Of a DNA stretch of 35,996 bases, positions 1-7,007 are shown one piece after another. Made by a program: the position numbers and the translations under genes. The stretch is from an uncultured Croceitalea sp. (GTDB lineage: Bacteria; Bacteroidota; Bacteroidia; Flavobacteriales; Flavobacteriaceae), in the NCBI GenBank assembly GCA_937926215.1, contig CALEYA010000179.1, positions 1-35,996 on the forward strand, read 5' to 3'. The first letter of the stretch is position 1. Each line of letters begins with the position of its first letter. The notes under the pieces are model-generated. The model was not told the origin of the DNA. It saw only the letters and a program-made list of their open reading frames with translations, and did no database searches.

Positions 1-105
1 TTCCGATATGTCCCGGTAGTCCGGTTCAATATCTTCCCGTATAATTTCGTCTACCACATATATAAATGCGGGCAAGTACTTTCTCTTAAGTATTGTCTGT
101 GCCAT
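1..105 (-). CDS. Unknown protein, 5' part only
   Basis: Reading leftward from an ATG at 105-103 gives 35 open codons (MAQTILKRKYLPAFIYVVDE...) that run off the window edge. A purine-rich GGGGGAT precedes the ATG, and a promoter-like pair lies upstream on the same strand (-7 TATATTTG at 165-158, -33 TTTG at 190-187), which supports a real gene start. The N-terminus is basic and then acidic, with no signal peptide. I do not recognise a family and assign no function. Confidence 0.55.
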   Translation of the reverse strand, partial: MAQTILKRKYLPAFIYVVDEIIREDIEPDYRDISE

Positions 106-157
106 ATCCCCCTATTGTAGAACCTTCTGTGGGGGCAGAAATGGCTAATGGTTGATT

Positions 158-190
158 CAAATATATTCTAAAAATCGCTTGCCCTGCAAA
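158..190 (-). promoter_or_regulatory. Bacteroidota-type promoter for the leftmost gene
   Basis: On the minus strand TTTG (190-187) is followed after 21 nt by TATATTTG (165-158). This matches the known Bacteroides -33 TTTG / -7 TAnnTTTG arrangement. Transcription would start near 152, giving a leader of about 45 nt before the ATG at 105. Confidence 0.55.
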
Positions 191-193
191 TTT

Positions 194-216
194 ACCCCAA
201 TAAAAGTGGGGTTTTT
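194..216 (+). terminator. Small hairpin with T tail
   Basis: ACCCCA (194-199) pairs with TGGGGT (207-212) around a 7-nt loop and is followed by a run of T to 216. It has the form of an intrinsic terminator for plus-strand transcription, but no plus-strand gene is visible upstream, so it may be a leftover or may end an unknown transcript. Confidence 0.35.
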
Positions 217-297
217 ATGGTACAAGTTTACTGAAGCCCACCCTGCCGAAAGGTGGTGGTTACCAGAGCTCCGTGACCGTTTTTTATCGTAAAAATG

Positions 298-333
298 CGT
301 GACCATCCGTGACCATCCGTGACCATCCGTGAC
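298..333. repeat. 10-bp tandem repeat, 3.6 copies
   Basis: CGTGACCATC occurs three times head to tail (298-307, 308-317, 318-327) followed by CGTGAC (328-333). A related CCGTGACC lies at 271-278. The 10-bp period puts the copies on almost the same helix face. The rest of 106-559 holds no convincing gene. Confidence 0.8.
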
Positions 334-369
334 ATAAGTTTCCGCTGTCCCTAGTGTTTCTTTGAAGTG

Positions 370-405
370 TAATTCAAGGGCAACGCTAGCAAAAAACTTG
401 AATTA
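370..405. repeat. Inverted repeat, 9-bp perfect arms
   Basis: TAATTCAAG (370-378) and CTTGAATTA (397-405) are perfect reverse complements around an 18-nt spacer. There is no T tail. It could be a protein-binding dyad or a weak stem, and no role is assigned. Confidence 0.5.
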
Positions 406-559
406 TGTCAATTAAGCTCTTTGACAGATGTGACTGGATTATCAAAATAATTGCAATCACCAAATGACAATTACCGGATAGAATGGTCCTAACGCGGGAT
501 TATGGTTGTCGGTCGGCGGATCGGCATAAAGTAAATGTAACTTATTAAATCTTTTTGTT

Positions 560-712
560 TTGGATAGAAGAATTTTAAGTTTTTTAGGCCTAATGGTTCT
601 AATTGTGGTATTTACATCTTGTGAGGCTGAAAGTATAGTAGAGGATGATTATCCAACTATACAATCAACTTCTCAAGGTAGTACTTCGGGAGACAAGGGC
701 AAAAGAGAGTAA
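560..712 (+). CDS. Small lipoprotein, 50 aa
   Basis: A TTG at 560 opens a 50-residue frame ending at TAA 710-712. The product starts with basic MDRRIL, has a hydrophobic stretch (LGLMVLIVVF) and a lipobox-like VFTSC with Cys at residue 21, so it should be an exported lipoprotein. The mature part is about 30 residues, acidic at first (EAESIVEDD), then rich in Ser/Thr/Gly and basic at the end. An in-frame ATG at 593 would leave too short a signal peptide, which favours the TTG. A terminator follows directly (742-775), so this is its own transcript, just before a TPR sensor kinase. The DNA is AT-rich (15 of 60 G+C at 541-600, hand count), like the sensor half of that kinase. Function unknown; a ligand or accessory of the kinase is speculation. 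Confidence 0.6.
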   Translation: MDRRILSFLGLMVLIVVFTSCEAESIVEDDYPTIQSTSQGSTSGDKGKRE

Positions 713-741
713 TTTGATTACTCATGTAAATTGTTGAGCTT

Positions 742-775
742 AAGCCGTATCATATGATTGATGCGGCTTTTTTTT
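742..775 (+). terminator. Intrinsic terminator after the small lipoprotein
   Basis: AAGCCGTATCA (742-752) pairs with TGATGCGGCTT (759-769) with one G-T wobble around a 6-nt loop and is followed by a run of T to 775. It is a strong rho-independent terminator that separates the small lipoprotein from the kinase at 801. Confidence 0.85.
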
Positions 776-800
776 ATACTTTACGATAATATTTAACAGC

Positions 801-2729
801 ATGAAAACAAAAATCACGATTCTTGTTTCGGTACTTTTAACTGTCATTTTTTTTTGTTGTACTAAAAAAGATACCATATTAACTCCCAATGGCAATATGG
901 GGACCTATCAAATGTTGGACTCTCTGGATTCTTTGGAAGGTATATCCTTAGACAAAAAACTTACTTTGTTAAATACCCTATTGTTTTCTCGGGATACAAT
1001 AAAACAAGACTCACTCTATCTATATATTTTATGGAAAAAATCAAATCTGATATATGCTATGGGTGCACTTGATAGTGTATTGTATTACGATAAGTTGTTT
1101 TTTTCCTCTTCTAAAAGAAATGGTTCCTTGTTTTTTTTATCGAAGGCGGCATCCAATTTGGGTTTTGACTATAGTGAACGGCAGGTTTATGATAGTGCTT
1201 TCTTTTATTATCAAGAAGCAAAAAAAGTATATGAAGAATTAAACGATAGTTCAAAAGTTGTAAGTAGACTACTCGATATGGGTAGGATTCAAAATAGAAC
1301 AAATGATTTTTTTGGTTCCAAGGAAACTCTTACAGAAGCACTTAGTTTCTTTTCTTCGGAGAAAGATAATAACATAATAGCATCTATATTAAATGAGCTA
1401 GGCAACAATAATTCCGAGCTCGGAAATTTTGAAGGTGCTGAGTATTATTATAAAAAAGCTTCTGAACTTACTACGAATGGATTGAGTAAATCAGTATATA
1501 ACAATAACTTGGCAACAAATTATATCAATACAAAAAACTATAATCAAGCTATTAAAATACTTGAGGAGGAGTTTTCATCTAAAGAATTAGGAGAAGATAG
1601 ATCTGAATATGCCAGAATGTTACATAATCTAGCTTATGCCAAATGGCAAAATAAAAGCCAATTATCAGACTCATTGTTTTTAGAAGCTTTAGAAATAAGA
1701 AAAACCACCAATGATCAACGCGGTCAAATTTCAAGTTATACGGACATAAGTGAATACTATTTGGGATTCAATTTCAAAAAAGCTAAAAAATATCTTGATA
1801 CGGCTATCTTACTTGCCAAGCATTTAAAAATCCCTAAAGCAGAAACCGATGCCCTACAACTATTAATGCAGTTAGACTCCTTAAACATTGGATATAAAGA
1901 CCGCTATATCTTTTTAAAGGACAGCCTCTACCGCCAAGAATTAAAGGTAAAGACCCAGTTTGCCAAAATGCGCTATGACGACCAGCAAGAAAAAGCACAG
2001 ATCCTCCGTTTAGAGGCGGAGACCGCCCAAAAGAACAACCAATTGGCCCAAAAAGAGACCCAGAACATCCTTTACCTGTCCTTTGCCTGCCTCTTGCTTA
2101 TGGGAGGTTCCGGGCTTTATTTTCTGTTGGTACAACGCCATAAAAAAGAAAAATTGCAAGAGGTCTATAAAAAGGAAAAACAGATTGGGAAACGCCTGCA
2201 TGACGAGCTTTCCAATGATATTTTTGGATTGATGACCCAACTGCAACAAAAACCGGCGCAAGTGGACACCCCTTTGCTGGACGATTTGCAAAAGATATAC
2301 CAACATACCAGGGACATCTCCCATGATCACCGGGAAATTGAAACCGGAAAGGGCTTTATGGATGAGCTGCAAACGCTCTTTTCCACATTTAATAGCGATG
2401 AAACGCGTGTAGTGGTGAAAGGGCCAGAAACCATAGCTTGGGAAAAACTGCCCGAGTATAAATGTGTGGCCGTATACCGCAGCCTAAACGAGTTGTTGGT
2501 AAATATGAAAAAGCACAGTAAGGCCAGTTTGGCCGTCATACGCTTTGAGCATCATAAAAAGCGATTGATCATTACCTATACGGACAATGGTATAGGGCTT
2601 GCCCCCAACCAAAAATTGGGGATGGGGCTTAAGAATACGGTTTCCCGTATCGCAGGGGTCAACGGTACGCTTACTTTTGGTAAGGAACAACATAAGGGCA
2701 CCAAGATTACTATAGCATTGCCCTTTTAA
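801..2729 (+). CDS. TPR-containing sensor histidine kinase
   Basis: Membrane-bound two-component kinase of 642 aa. An N-terminal hydrophobic segment ends in two cysteines (VIFFCC, residues 15-20), probably a lipoprotein or export signal. Residues about 40-360 form TPR-like helical repeats (e.g. 'GNFEGAEYYYKKASEL'), followed by a coiled coil rich in Gln/Glu, one membrane helix (about 422-445), a dimerisation helix with the phospho-acceptor motif RLHDELS (His467), and a HATPase_c domain with N box (N563, N568), DNGIG (595-599) and GMGLKN. The His motif HDEL resembles the HisKA_3 group that pairs with LuxR-type regulators. The response regulator follows after 11 nt. The first 1 kb of the gene is AT-rich (27% G+C at 1021-1080 by hand count) while the kinase part is near 47% (2041-2100), so the sensor may have been exchanged. 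Confidence 0.93.
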   Translation: MKTKITILVSVLLTVIFFCCTKKDTILTPNGNMGTYQMLDSLDSLEGISLDKKLTLLNTLLFSRDTIKQDSLYLYILWKKSNLIYAMGALDSVLYYDKLFFSSSKRNGSLFFLSKAASNLGFDYSERQVYDSAFFYYQEAKKVYEELNDSSKVVSRLLDMGRIQNRTNDFFGSKETLTEALSFFSSEKDNNIIASILNELGNNNSELGNFEGAEYYYKKASELTTNGLSKSVYNNNLATNYINTKNYNQAIKILEEEFSSKELGEDRSEYARMLHNLAYAKWQNKSQLSDSLFLEALEIRKTTNDQRGQISSYTDISEYYLGFNFKKAKKYLDTAILLAKHLKIPKAETDALQLLMQLDSLNIGYKDRYIFLKDSLYRQELKVKTQFAKMRYDDQQEKAQILRLEAETAQKNNQLAQKETQNILYLSFACLLLMGGSGLYFLLVQRHKKEKLQEVYKKEKQIGKRLHDELSNDIFGLMTQLQQKPAQVDTPLLDDLQKIYQHTRDISHDHREIETGKGFMDELQTLFSTFNSDETRVVVKGPETIAWEKLPEYKCVAVYRSLNELLVNMKKHSKASLAVIRFEHHKKRLIITYTDNGIGLAPNQKLGMGLKNTVSRIAGVNGTLTFGKEQHKGTKITIALPF

Positions 2730-2740
2730 AACCGATTCCA

Positions 2741-3409
2741 ATGTTTAAGAACGTACTTTTGGTGGAGGATATAGATAGTGTAGGCCATGGCGTGGCCCAT
2801 AAACTACGGCAAGAGGCGCAGATCAGCACGGTAGTCTTGGCCCAATACTGTGATGAGGCCTACCTAAAGTTCAAAAAAGCGGAACAAGACGGGACACCCT
2901 TTCAACTGATCATCACTGATCTTTCTTTTAGGGAAGACCATAGGCAACGCCAACTTACCTCTGGCGAACAATTGATCCTAAAACTACAAGATCAAGGATC
3001 CCAAGTACCCACCATTGTGTATTCTGTGGATGAACGCCCGGCAGTGATAAGAAGACTATTGGCGTATACCAATGTAAAGGCCTATATCCTTAAAGATAGA
3101 AACGGTATACAGAACATGATCAAAGCGGTGGCGGCCGTAAGCGAAGGCAATTCCTATACTCAGGCAGAAGTTGATGTTATCCTTACTAAAAAGGAAGTCT
3201 TTACGCTGCAGGACTATGATATTTCTCTATTGGGTATGCTCTCCCAAGGTTTGACCCAAGAACAGATATCGGCAATATTTAGGGAAAAGGGAAAAACCCC
3301 CAGTAGCCTAAGTTCCATTGAAAAGCGATTGAACCGGCTTAAAGAAGAACTAAGTGCCCATACCACCATTCAGCTAGTGGCCCAAGCCAAGGACTTGGGC
3401 TTGATCTAA
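2741..3409 (+). CDS. Response regulator, REC plus HTH-like output
   Basis: Cytoplasmic partner of the kinase just upstream, 222 aa. The receiver domain (1-125) has the acidic pocket E9/D10, phospho-acceptor D60 in LIITDLSF, and the conserved Lys at 118 in YILKD. The C-terminal part (about 155-222) resembles a LuxR/NarL-like helix-turn-helix (GLTQEQISAIFREKG then SSLSSIEKRLNRLKEEL) but is divergent. The close spacing to the kinase indicates one transcript. Targets cannot be read from the sequence; the 3555-6905 operon just downstream is an obvious candidate. Confidence 0.9.
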   Translation: MFKNVLLVEDIDSVGHGVAHKLRQEAQISTVVLAQYCDEAYLKFKKAEQDGTPFQLIITDLSFREDHRQRQLTSGEQLILKLQDQGSQVPTIVYSVDERPAVIRRLLAYTNVKAYILKDRNGIQNMIKAVAAVSEGNSYTQAEVDVILTKKEVFTLQDYDISLLGMLSQGLTQEQISAIFREKGKTPSSLSSIEKRLNRLKEELSAHTTIQLVAQAKDLGLI

Positions 3410-3482
3410 ACTACGGCTAAGTCGCTGTAATTCATCGAGTTTTCAAAACCATTCATCTTATTCTTAGTAGAATTCCCTTAGG

Positions 3483-3500
3483 GTTACGGGTTCCCGTAAC
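3483..3500. repeat. Perfect inverted repeat before the membrane-protein operon
   Basis: GTTACGGG (3483-3490) and CCCGTAAC (3493-3500) are perfect complements with 2 nt between them, and CCCTTAGGG (3477-3485) overlaps the left arm. It lies about 20 nt upstream of the -7 element at 3521, where an operator for the following operon would be expected. There is no T tail, so it is unlikely to be a terminator. Confidence 0.5.
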
Positions 3501-3520
3501 TGCCTTACAAGCCTGGACCT

Positions 3521-3528
3521 TAGGTTTG
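3521..3528 (+). promoter_or_regulatory. Putative -7 element TAGGTTTG
   Basis: TAGGTTTG fits the TAnnTTTG consensus of the Bacteroidota primary sigma factor. The start site would lie near 3535, some 20 nt before the ATG at 3555. No TTTG -33 box is visible, so an activator may be needed. Confidence 0.4.
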
Positions 3529-3554
3529 TGTATATCCTTTTAAAAATCAATACT

Positions 3555-3815
3555 ATGAGTGCAAAAAACACAAGCAAGGAACACCCCATGGGCGGATGGT
3601 TTGGCACCATTGGCGGTATCATAGGGTTGCTCTATGGGATAGACCTTGGGGGAACTTTTGTGGCCGCTATTATTGGGATGGTCGTTGGGGCAGTCATAGG
3701 TATAGCAGTGGAACATATTGTATACCGTATCCTTATTTTTCTCGCCGCCCTTATTATTTACCTCATGCGAAGGGAGTTTTTCAGGGCCTTATTAGAATCC
3801 TGGGCCAACGGATAA
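3555..3815 (+). CDS. Small glycine-rich membrane protein, 86 aa
   Basis: The ATG at 3555 (MSAKNTSKEHPMGGWFG...) is preferred over an earlier in-frame start at 3528, which lies on top of the -7 element. The protein has two or three closely packed membrane segments (about 14-30, 33-52, 56-73) with Gly-zipper patterns such as GGIIGLLYG and GMVVGAVIG, and a short basic tail (MRREFFRALL). It is the first gene of an apparent operon with an M48 protease and a vWA protein (37 nt to the next start). No family recognised; it could be a small channel-like or envelope-stress protein. Confidence 0.75.
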   Translation: MSAKNTSKEHPMGGWFGTIGGIIGLLYGIDLGGTFVAAIIGMVVGAVIGIAVEHIVYRILIFLAALIIYLMRREFFRALLESWANG

Positions 3816-3852
3816 GCAATAGTGGATTTATTAAGAACCAAACATATGAAAG

Positions 3853-5421
3853 ATGAAAACCAAACTAACATTACGATCAATTATCATGGTGGGTATGGCC
3901 CTCTGTGGCCTTTTAACCTTAAACGCACAAAAACAGAAAGAAGAGGTCTGGAAAGAGGCCACGATATTTGCCTTTGAAAAGCCTTACAACAAAATCACTA
4001 TCAATTTTGATGAGGAAGATTTTGCCTTTGATGTCACGGACCGAACCCAATTTTTATTGGGAAAGAAAAAACCTATTGCCAAAAAGGATGTCTTTGTAGG
4101 CAGTACTGTGGCTGTTGGCATTGTTGTAGAAAACCGAAAACGGGTATTGACCAAGGTTATGTTTACCGAAGAAGAGTACGGAGCGGTCAAAAAGTTTGAA
4201 GGGGTCTATGAAGGTCTGGTGGATGAGCTTACGGCCTATGTAGATGGCCGTAAAGTACGCCTTACCGACGATACCGATATTGTGTGTAAAGGATCCAAAG
4301 ATTGTCTTTGCAGTAAAGGACGTTCGTTTCTGGGTTATGACGAACTGGAACTGGGGTCTTTTCTAACCGTTTCTGGGGAAATTAACAGTGAAGGGGTGTA
4401 TTTGGCCAAAAAAATCCAAGTTTGCAAAAATACCCACCTAGAGCCCGACCAACAGTATTTGGCCGCCCTAACCCAAGATTTTGATGCCACCAACCTAAAA
4501 CGATCTAGTATTATCCCAAAGGGGGTGATGAAGGCAGCCAATGGCCTGCACCAAGGAAACATAAAGATCGGCAGTATTGATTATAAATTGCTGGACGATT
4601 TGCGCGTGCAAGGGTATATCAATATGATCGGCAACCGCATTCTACCCGAGTATGTAAAGGATGAAGCTTATGCGCAAGCACATGAGGTCAATTTTAGGTT
4701 TTATGTTATAGAAAGCGATGTTCCCAATGCCTCTGCCTTGGCCAACGGTATGGTATTCATTAATACGGGCTTGTTAAAACTAATGGAAAATGAAGCACAG
4801 ATCGCTGCGGTCTTAGGTCATGAAATTGCACATGTTACCTATGAGCATGCCATTAGACGGTACAAAGCAACCCGATATACCAATAGTGCTATTGGAAAGA
4901 AAACCACAAGTTGGTTCAAAAGAAAGGTTCAAAAGAAAGCAGGGCTAAAAGAGGGTTCCCTTCTTGATGGTGCTCTAGGTCAAGTAATGGAACTTACCAC
5001 CCCCGATAATATTATTTCCCTGTTCAACAAGAAACACGAAACACAATCCGATAGGGCAGGACTTTTATACATGGCCGAGGCGGGCTATGATCCTAGGGAA
5101 GCTGCCAGCTTTTGGCAGATTATGATGGAGAATACCAAAAGCAAGGATTTTATGAGTGGGCTTTTTTCCAAGACTTTGAACATGGTCAACTCCATTGAAA
5201 CGGATTTGGAAGATGTTGATTTTGCTTCTTTGGGGCAAGAAGGGACCAACATTTTGGTCAAAGGCATGCTGGAAACGGTGTATACATCCCATCCCAATGT
5301 GGTCAAACGTTTTGGGGATATTAATAAAATACTTTCCACAACCTATGAAAACACCGATTTTGATGCCTTGGAAACGGGCGGAGATCAATTCAATAAATTC
5401 CTTGGAAAGTTAAAACGATGA
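3853..5421 (+). CDS. Exported M48-family metalloprotease
   Basis: 522 aa with a signal peptide (residues 1-25, ending LLTLNAQ). Residues about 30-195 look like two OB-fold/DUF5666-like modules (EGVYEGLVDELTAYV..., ELGSFLTVSG) with a Cys cluster CKGSKDCLC. The peptidase core follows: zinc motif HEIAH (323-327) in a helix after LGHEIAHVTYEHA, with the third ligand probably E396 in ETQSDRAG (D400 conserved). M48 enzymes are zinc proteases of envelope quality control (BepA/LoiP-like when periplasmic), and the soluble signal peptide places this one in the periplasm or on the outer membrane. It overlaps the next gene by ATGA (5418-5421), implying translational coupling. The N-terminal module is an addition to the usual BepA-like core. 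Confidence 0.9.
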   Translation: MKTKLTLRSIIMVGMALCGLLTLNAQKQKEEVWKEATIFAFEKPYNKITINFDEEDFAFDVTDRTQFLLGKKKPIAKKDVFVGSTVAVGIVVENRKRVLTKVMFTEEEYGAVKKFEGVYEGLVDELTAYVDGRKVRLTDDTDIVCKGSKDCLCSKGRSFLGYDELELGSFLTVSGEINSEGVYLAKKIQVCKNTHLEPDQQYLAALTQDFDATNLKRSSIIPKGVMKAANGLHQGNIKIGSIDYKLLDDLRVQGYINMIGNRILPEYVKDEAYAQAHEVNFRFYVIESDVPNASALANGMVFINTGLLKLMENEAQIAAVLGHEIAHVTYEHAIRRYKATRYTNSAIGKKTTSWFKRKVQKKAGLKEGSLLDGALGQVMELTTPDNIISLFNKKHETQSDRAGLLYMAEAGYDPREAASFWQIMMENTKSKDFMSGLFSKTLNMVNSIETDLEDVDFASLGQEGTNILVKGMLETVYTSHPNVVKRFGDINKILSTTYENTDFDALETGGDQFNKFLGKLKR

Positions 5422-6905
5422 CCATGTACAAACCTGTTTTTACTTGGATGGGCGCAGCTTTTATGTATTTGGGATCGCTATTACTACACATGCCAAATGA
5501 TAGCATTGCGATAAACTCAATTCCAGCCTTGCCAGCTTTAGAGGAACAACCGTTAACCTCCACCCTTTTCTTGATCGATAGATCGGGAAGTATGTCTGGG
5601 ATAGGGAAGAGCGGAAAAACCAAATGGCAGGAGGCAAAAGAAGCCGCTCTAGAGGCAACCTCCTATATTTTTAGAAGCCAAAACCCCAACCAACAGGTAG
5701 CCTTTCTTACCTTCTCCGGGGCCTGCTCCAATGACCCCACCAATAATCAGGCATTGACCTTTAGCACCAATGCAGCGGCAGTGGAAACGCAACTAAAGCG
5801 TCTGGGTAACCCGGGAGGTGGAACGCCCTTGCATGAAGCCGTATTGGCGGCAAAAAAAAGGTTGCAAGATCATTTGGCATTGCAGGGTATTGACAAGAAA
5901 ACCAAGATTATTGTTTTAAGTGATGGTGCCGCTACCTGTGCCCGGGTAAGGCCTCCGGAAGTTTATGGTACGGGTACGGTATTTGTGCCGATAGGCTCTG
6001 GACAGCACGGGCAGCAAACAGCTTCCAGCCCTTATGGAAATACAAAAGCAACAACCGCAAAGAGAGGGGGCGGTCAAGGAACGTTACCTAACAGTCTCAG
6101 TACTATTGACCCTAGTAGCATAACGGTAAACCTTTTTACCGTAGGATTTGACATTCAACCCGGTTCAGCAGCAGAGCGGGACCTGCAATATTTGGCACAA
6201 CAAACAGGGGGAAAATACCTGAATACCCAAAACCAAACGGAAATAGTAAGGGCATTTTCGGAGTTTATTGAAGAATTTTTACCCAAGAAAGCACCAAGTA
6301 CGGAAGATTTATCTTTTGAAGCTTTGAATCCCTTTCTTAGCGGGGTTGAATTTGCAGAAAATCAAGAATATAGGTCAGCACGACTAAAGTTTGAACGTTT
6401 TGTCAAGGACCAACCTAAGGATGCCAACGGAGCCTTTAATCTGGGGTTGATGTATGATGTAAACCAATTTTATATTAGGGCCATTGAACACTATGGCAAG
6501 TATTTGGAATTGGCCCCACAGGCAGAGGATGGGCAATGGGTAACCAATCGAATTTTATTGGCACAGGAAAATGCACTTAAGTTTAGGGAGTATTCCAAAA
6601 AGATACTGGAACATGACTTAAAATACCTTGATGAACACTTTAAGAAAATCCAGAATGGGGAAGGACAGTCCCTATCAGAAGAATTCAAGGGCTTTATTGC
6701 CGAGAAAAAATATTACTATGAAGATTTGCCATTGCAATTGGGTATAGAGGCAAAACCAGAATTGAGGCGCTACAAAGAAATTACAAGAGGCTTGGAAACT
6801 TGTGCCAAGCTTATTAGAAAGGACCCTAAAAATTGGGATAAAAACGCTACTTCACCACTTTCCTTGGTGTTCTTTAATCTAGAGGGAATCTTGGAAAAAT
6901 TTTAA
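5418..6905 (+). CDS. von Willebrand factor A domain protein with TPR tail
   Basis: 495 aa. An N-terminal hydrophobic segment (7-25) is an export signal or anchor. The vWA domain (about 47-290) has a full MIDAS: DRSGS at 54-58, the Thr in GGGTPLHEA, and the Asp in IIVLSDG, so it should bind a divalent metal and a protein partner. A TPR-like region follows (EYRSARLKFERFVKDQPKDANGAF onward, about 310-385), and the C-terminus is charged and helical. It is coupled by a 4-nt overlap to the M48 protease; the pair may form an envelope complex in which the vWA protein recruits substrates (inference). A terminator follows at 6943. Confidence 0.85.
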   Translation: MTMYKPVFTWMGAAFMYLGSLLLHMPNDSIAINSIPALPALEEQPLTSTLFLIDRSGSMSGIGKSGKTKWQEAKEAALEATSYIFRSQNPNQQVAFLTFSGACSNDPTNNQALTFSTNAAAVETQLKRLGNPGGGTPLHEAVLAAKKRLQDHLALQGIDKKTKIIVLSDGAATCARVRPPEVYGTGTVFVPIGSGQHGQQTASSPYGNTKATTAKRGGGQGTLPNSLSTIDPSSITVNLFTVGFDIQPGSAAERDLQYLAQQTGGKYLNTQNQTEIVRAFSEFIEEFLPKKAPSTEDLSFEALNPFLSGVEFAENQEYRSARLKFERFVKDQPKDANGAFNLGLMYDVNQFYIRAIEHYGKYLELAPQAEDGQWVTNRILLAQENALKFREYSKKILEHDLKYLDEHFKKIQNGEGQSLSEEFKGFIAEKKYYYEDLPLQLGIEAKPELRRYKEITRGLETCAKLIRKDPKNWDKNATSPLSLVFFNLEGILEKF

Positions 6906-6942
6906 TGATTGATGGCACTGTTGAAGAATGGAGCTGTTATCA

Positions 6943-6970
6943 AAAGGGTCGTTTGGGGGAACGGCCCTTT
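6943..6970. terminator. Two-way terminator between converging genes
   Basis: AAAGGGTCGTT (6943-6953) pairs with AACGGCCCTTT (6960-6970) over 11 positions with one G-T wobble and a 6-nt loop. It lies between the vWA gene (plus, ends 6905) and the YD-repeat gene (minus, ends 7008), and the A/T-rich ends of the stem can serve both directions. Confidence 0.75.
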
Positions 6971-7007
6971 ATTTGTTTTGACCGTAAAAACCAACAACAT
7001 AGAACAT

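Noticed and set aside
298..333. CRISPR-like array
   Set aside because: Units are 10 bp without spacers and no cas gene is present.
405..467. 20-codon plus-strand frame MSIKLFDRCDW...
   Set aside because: Too short, no ribosome-binding or promoter evidence, no signal or domain; kept as non-coding.
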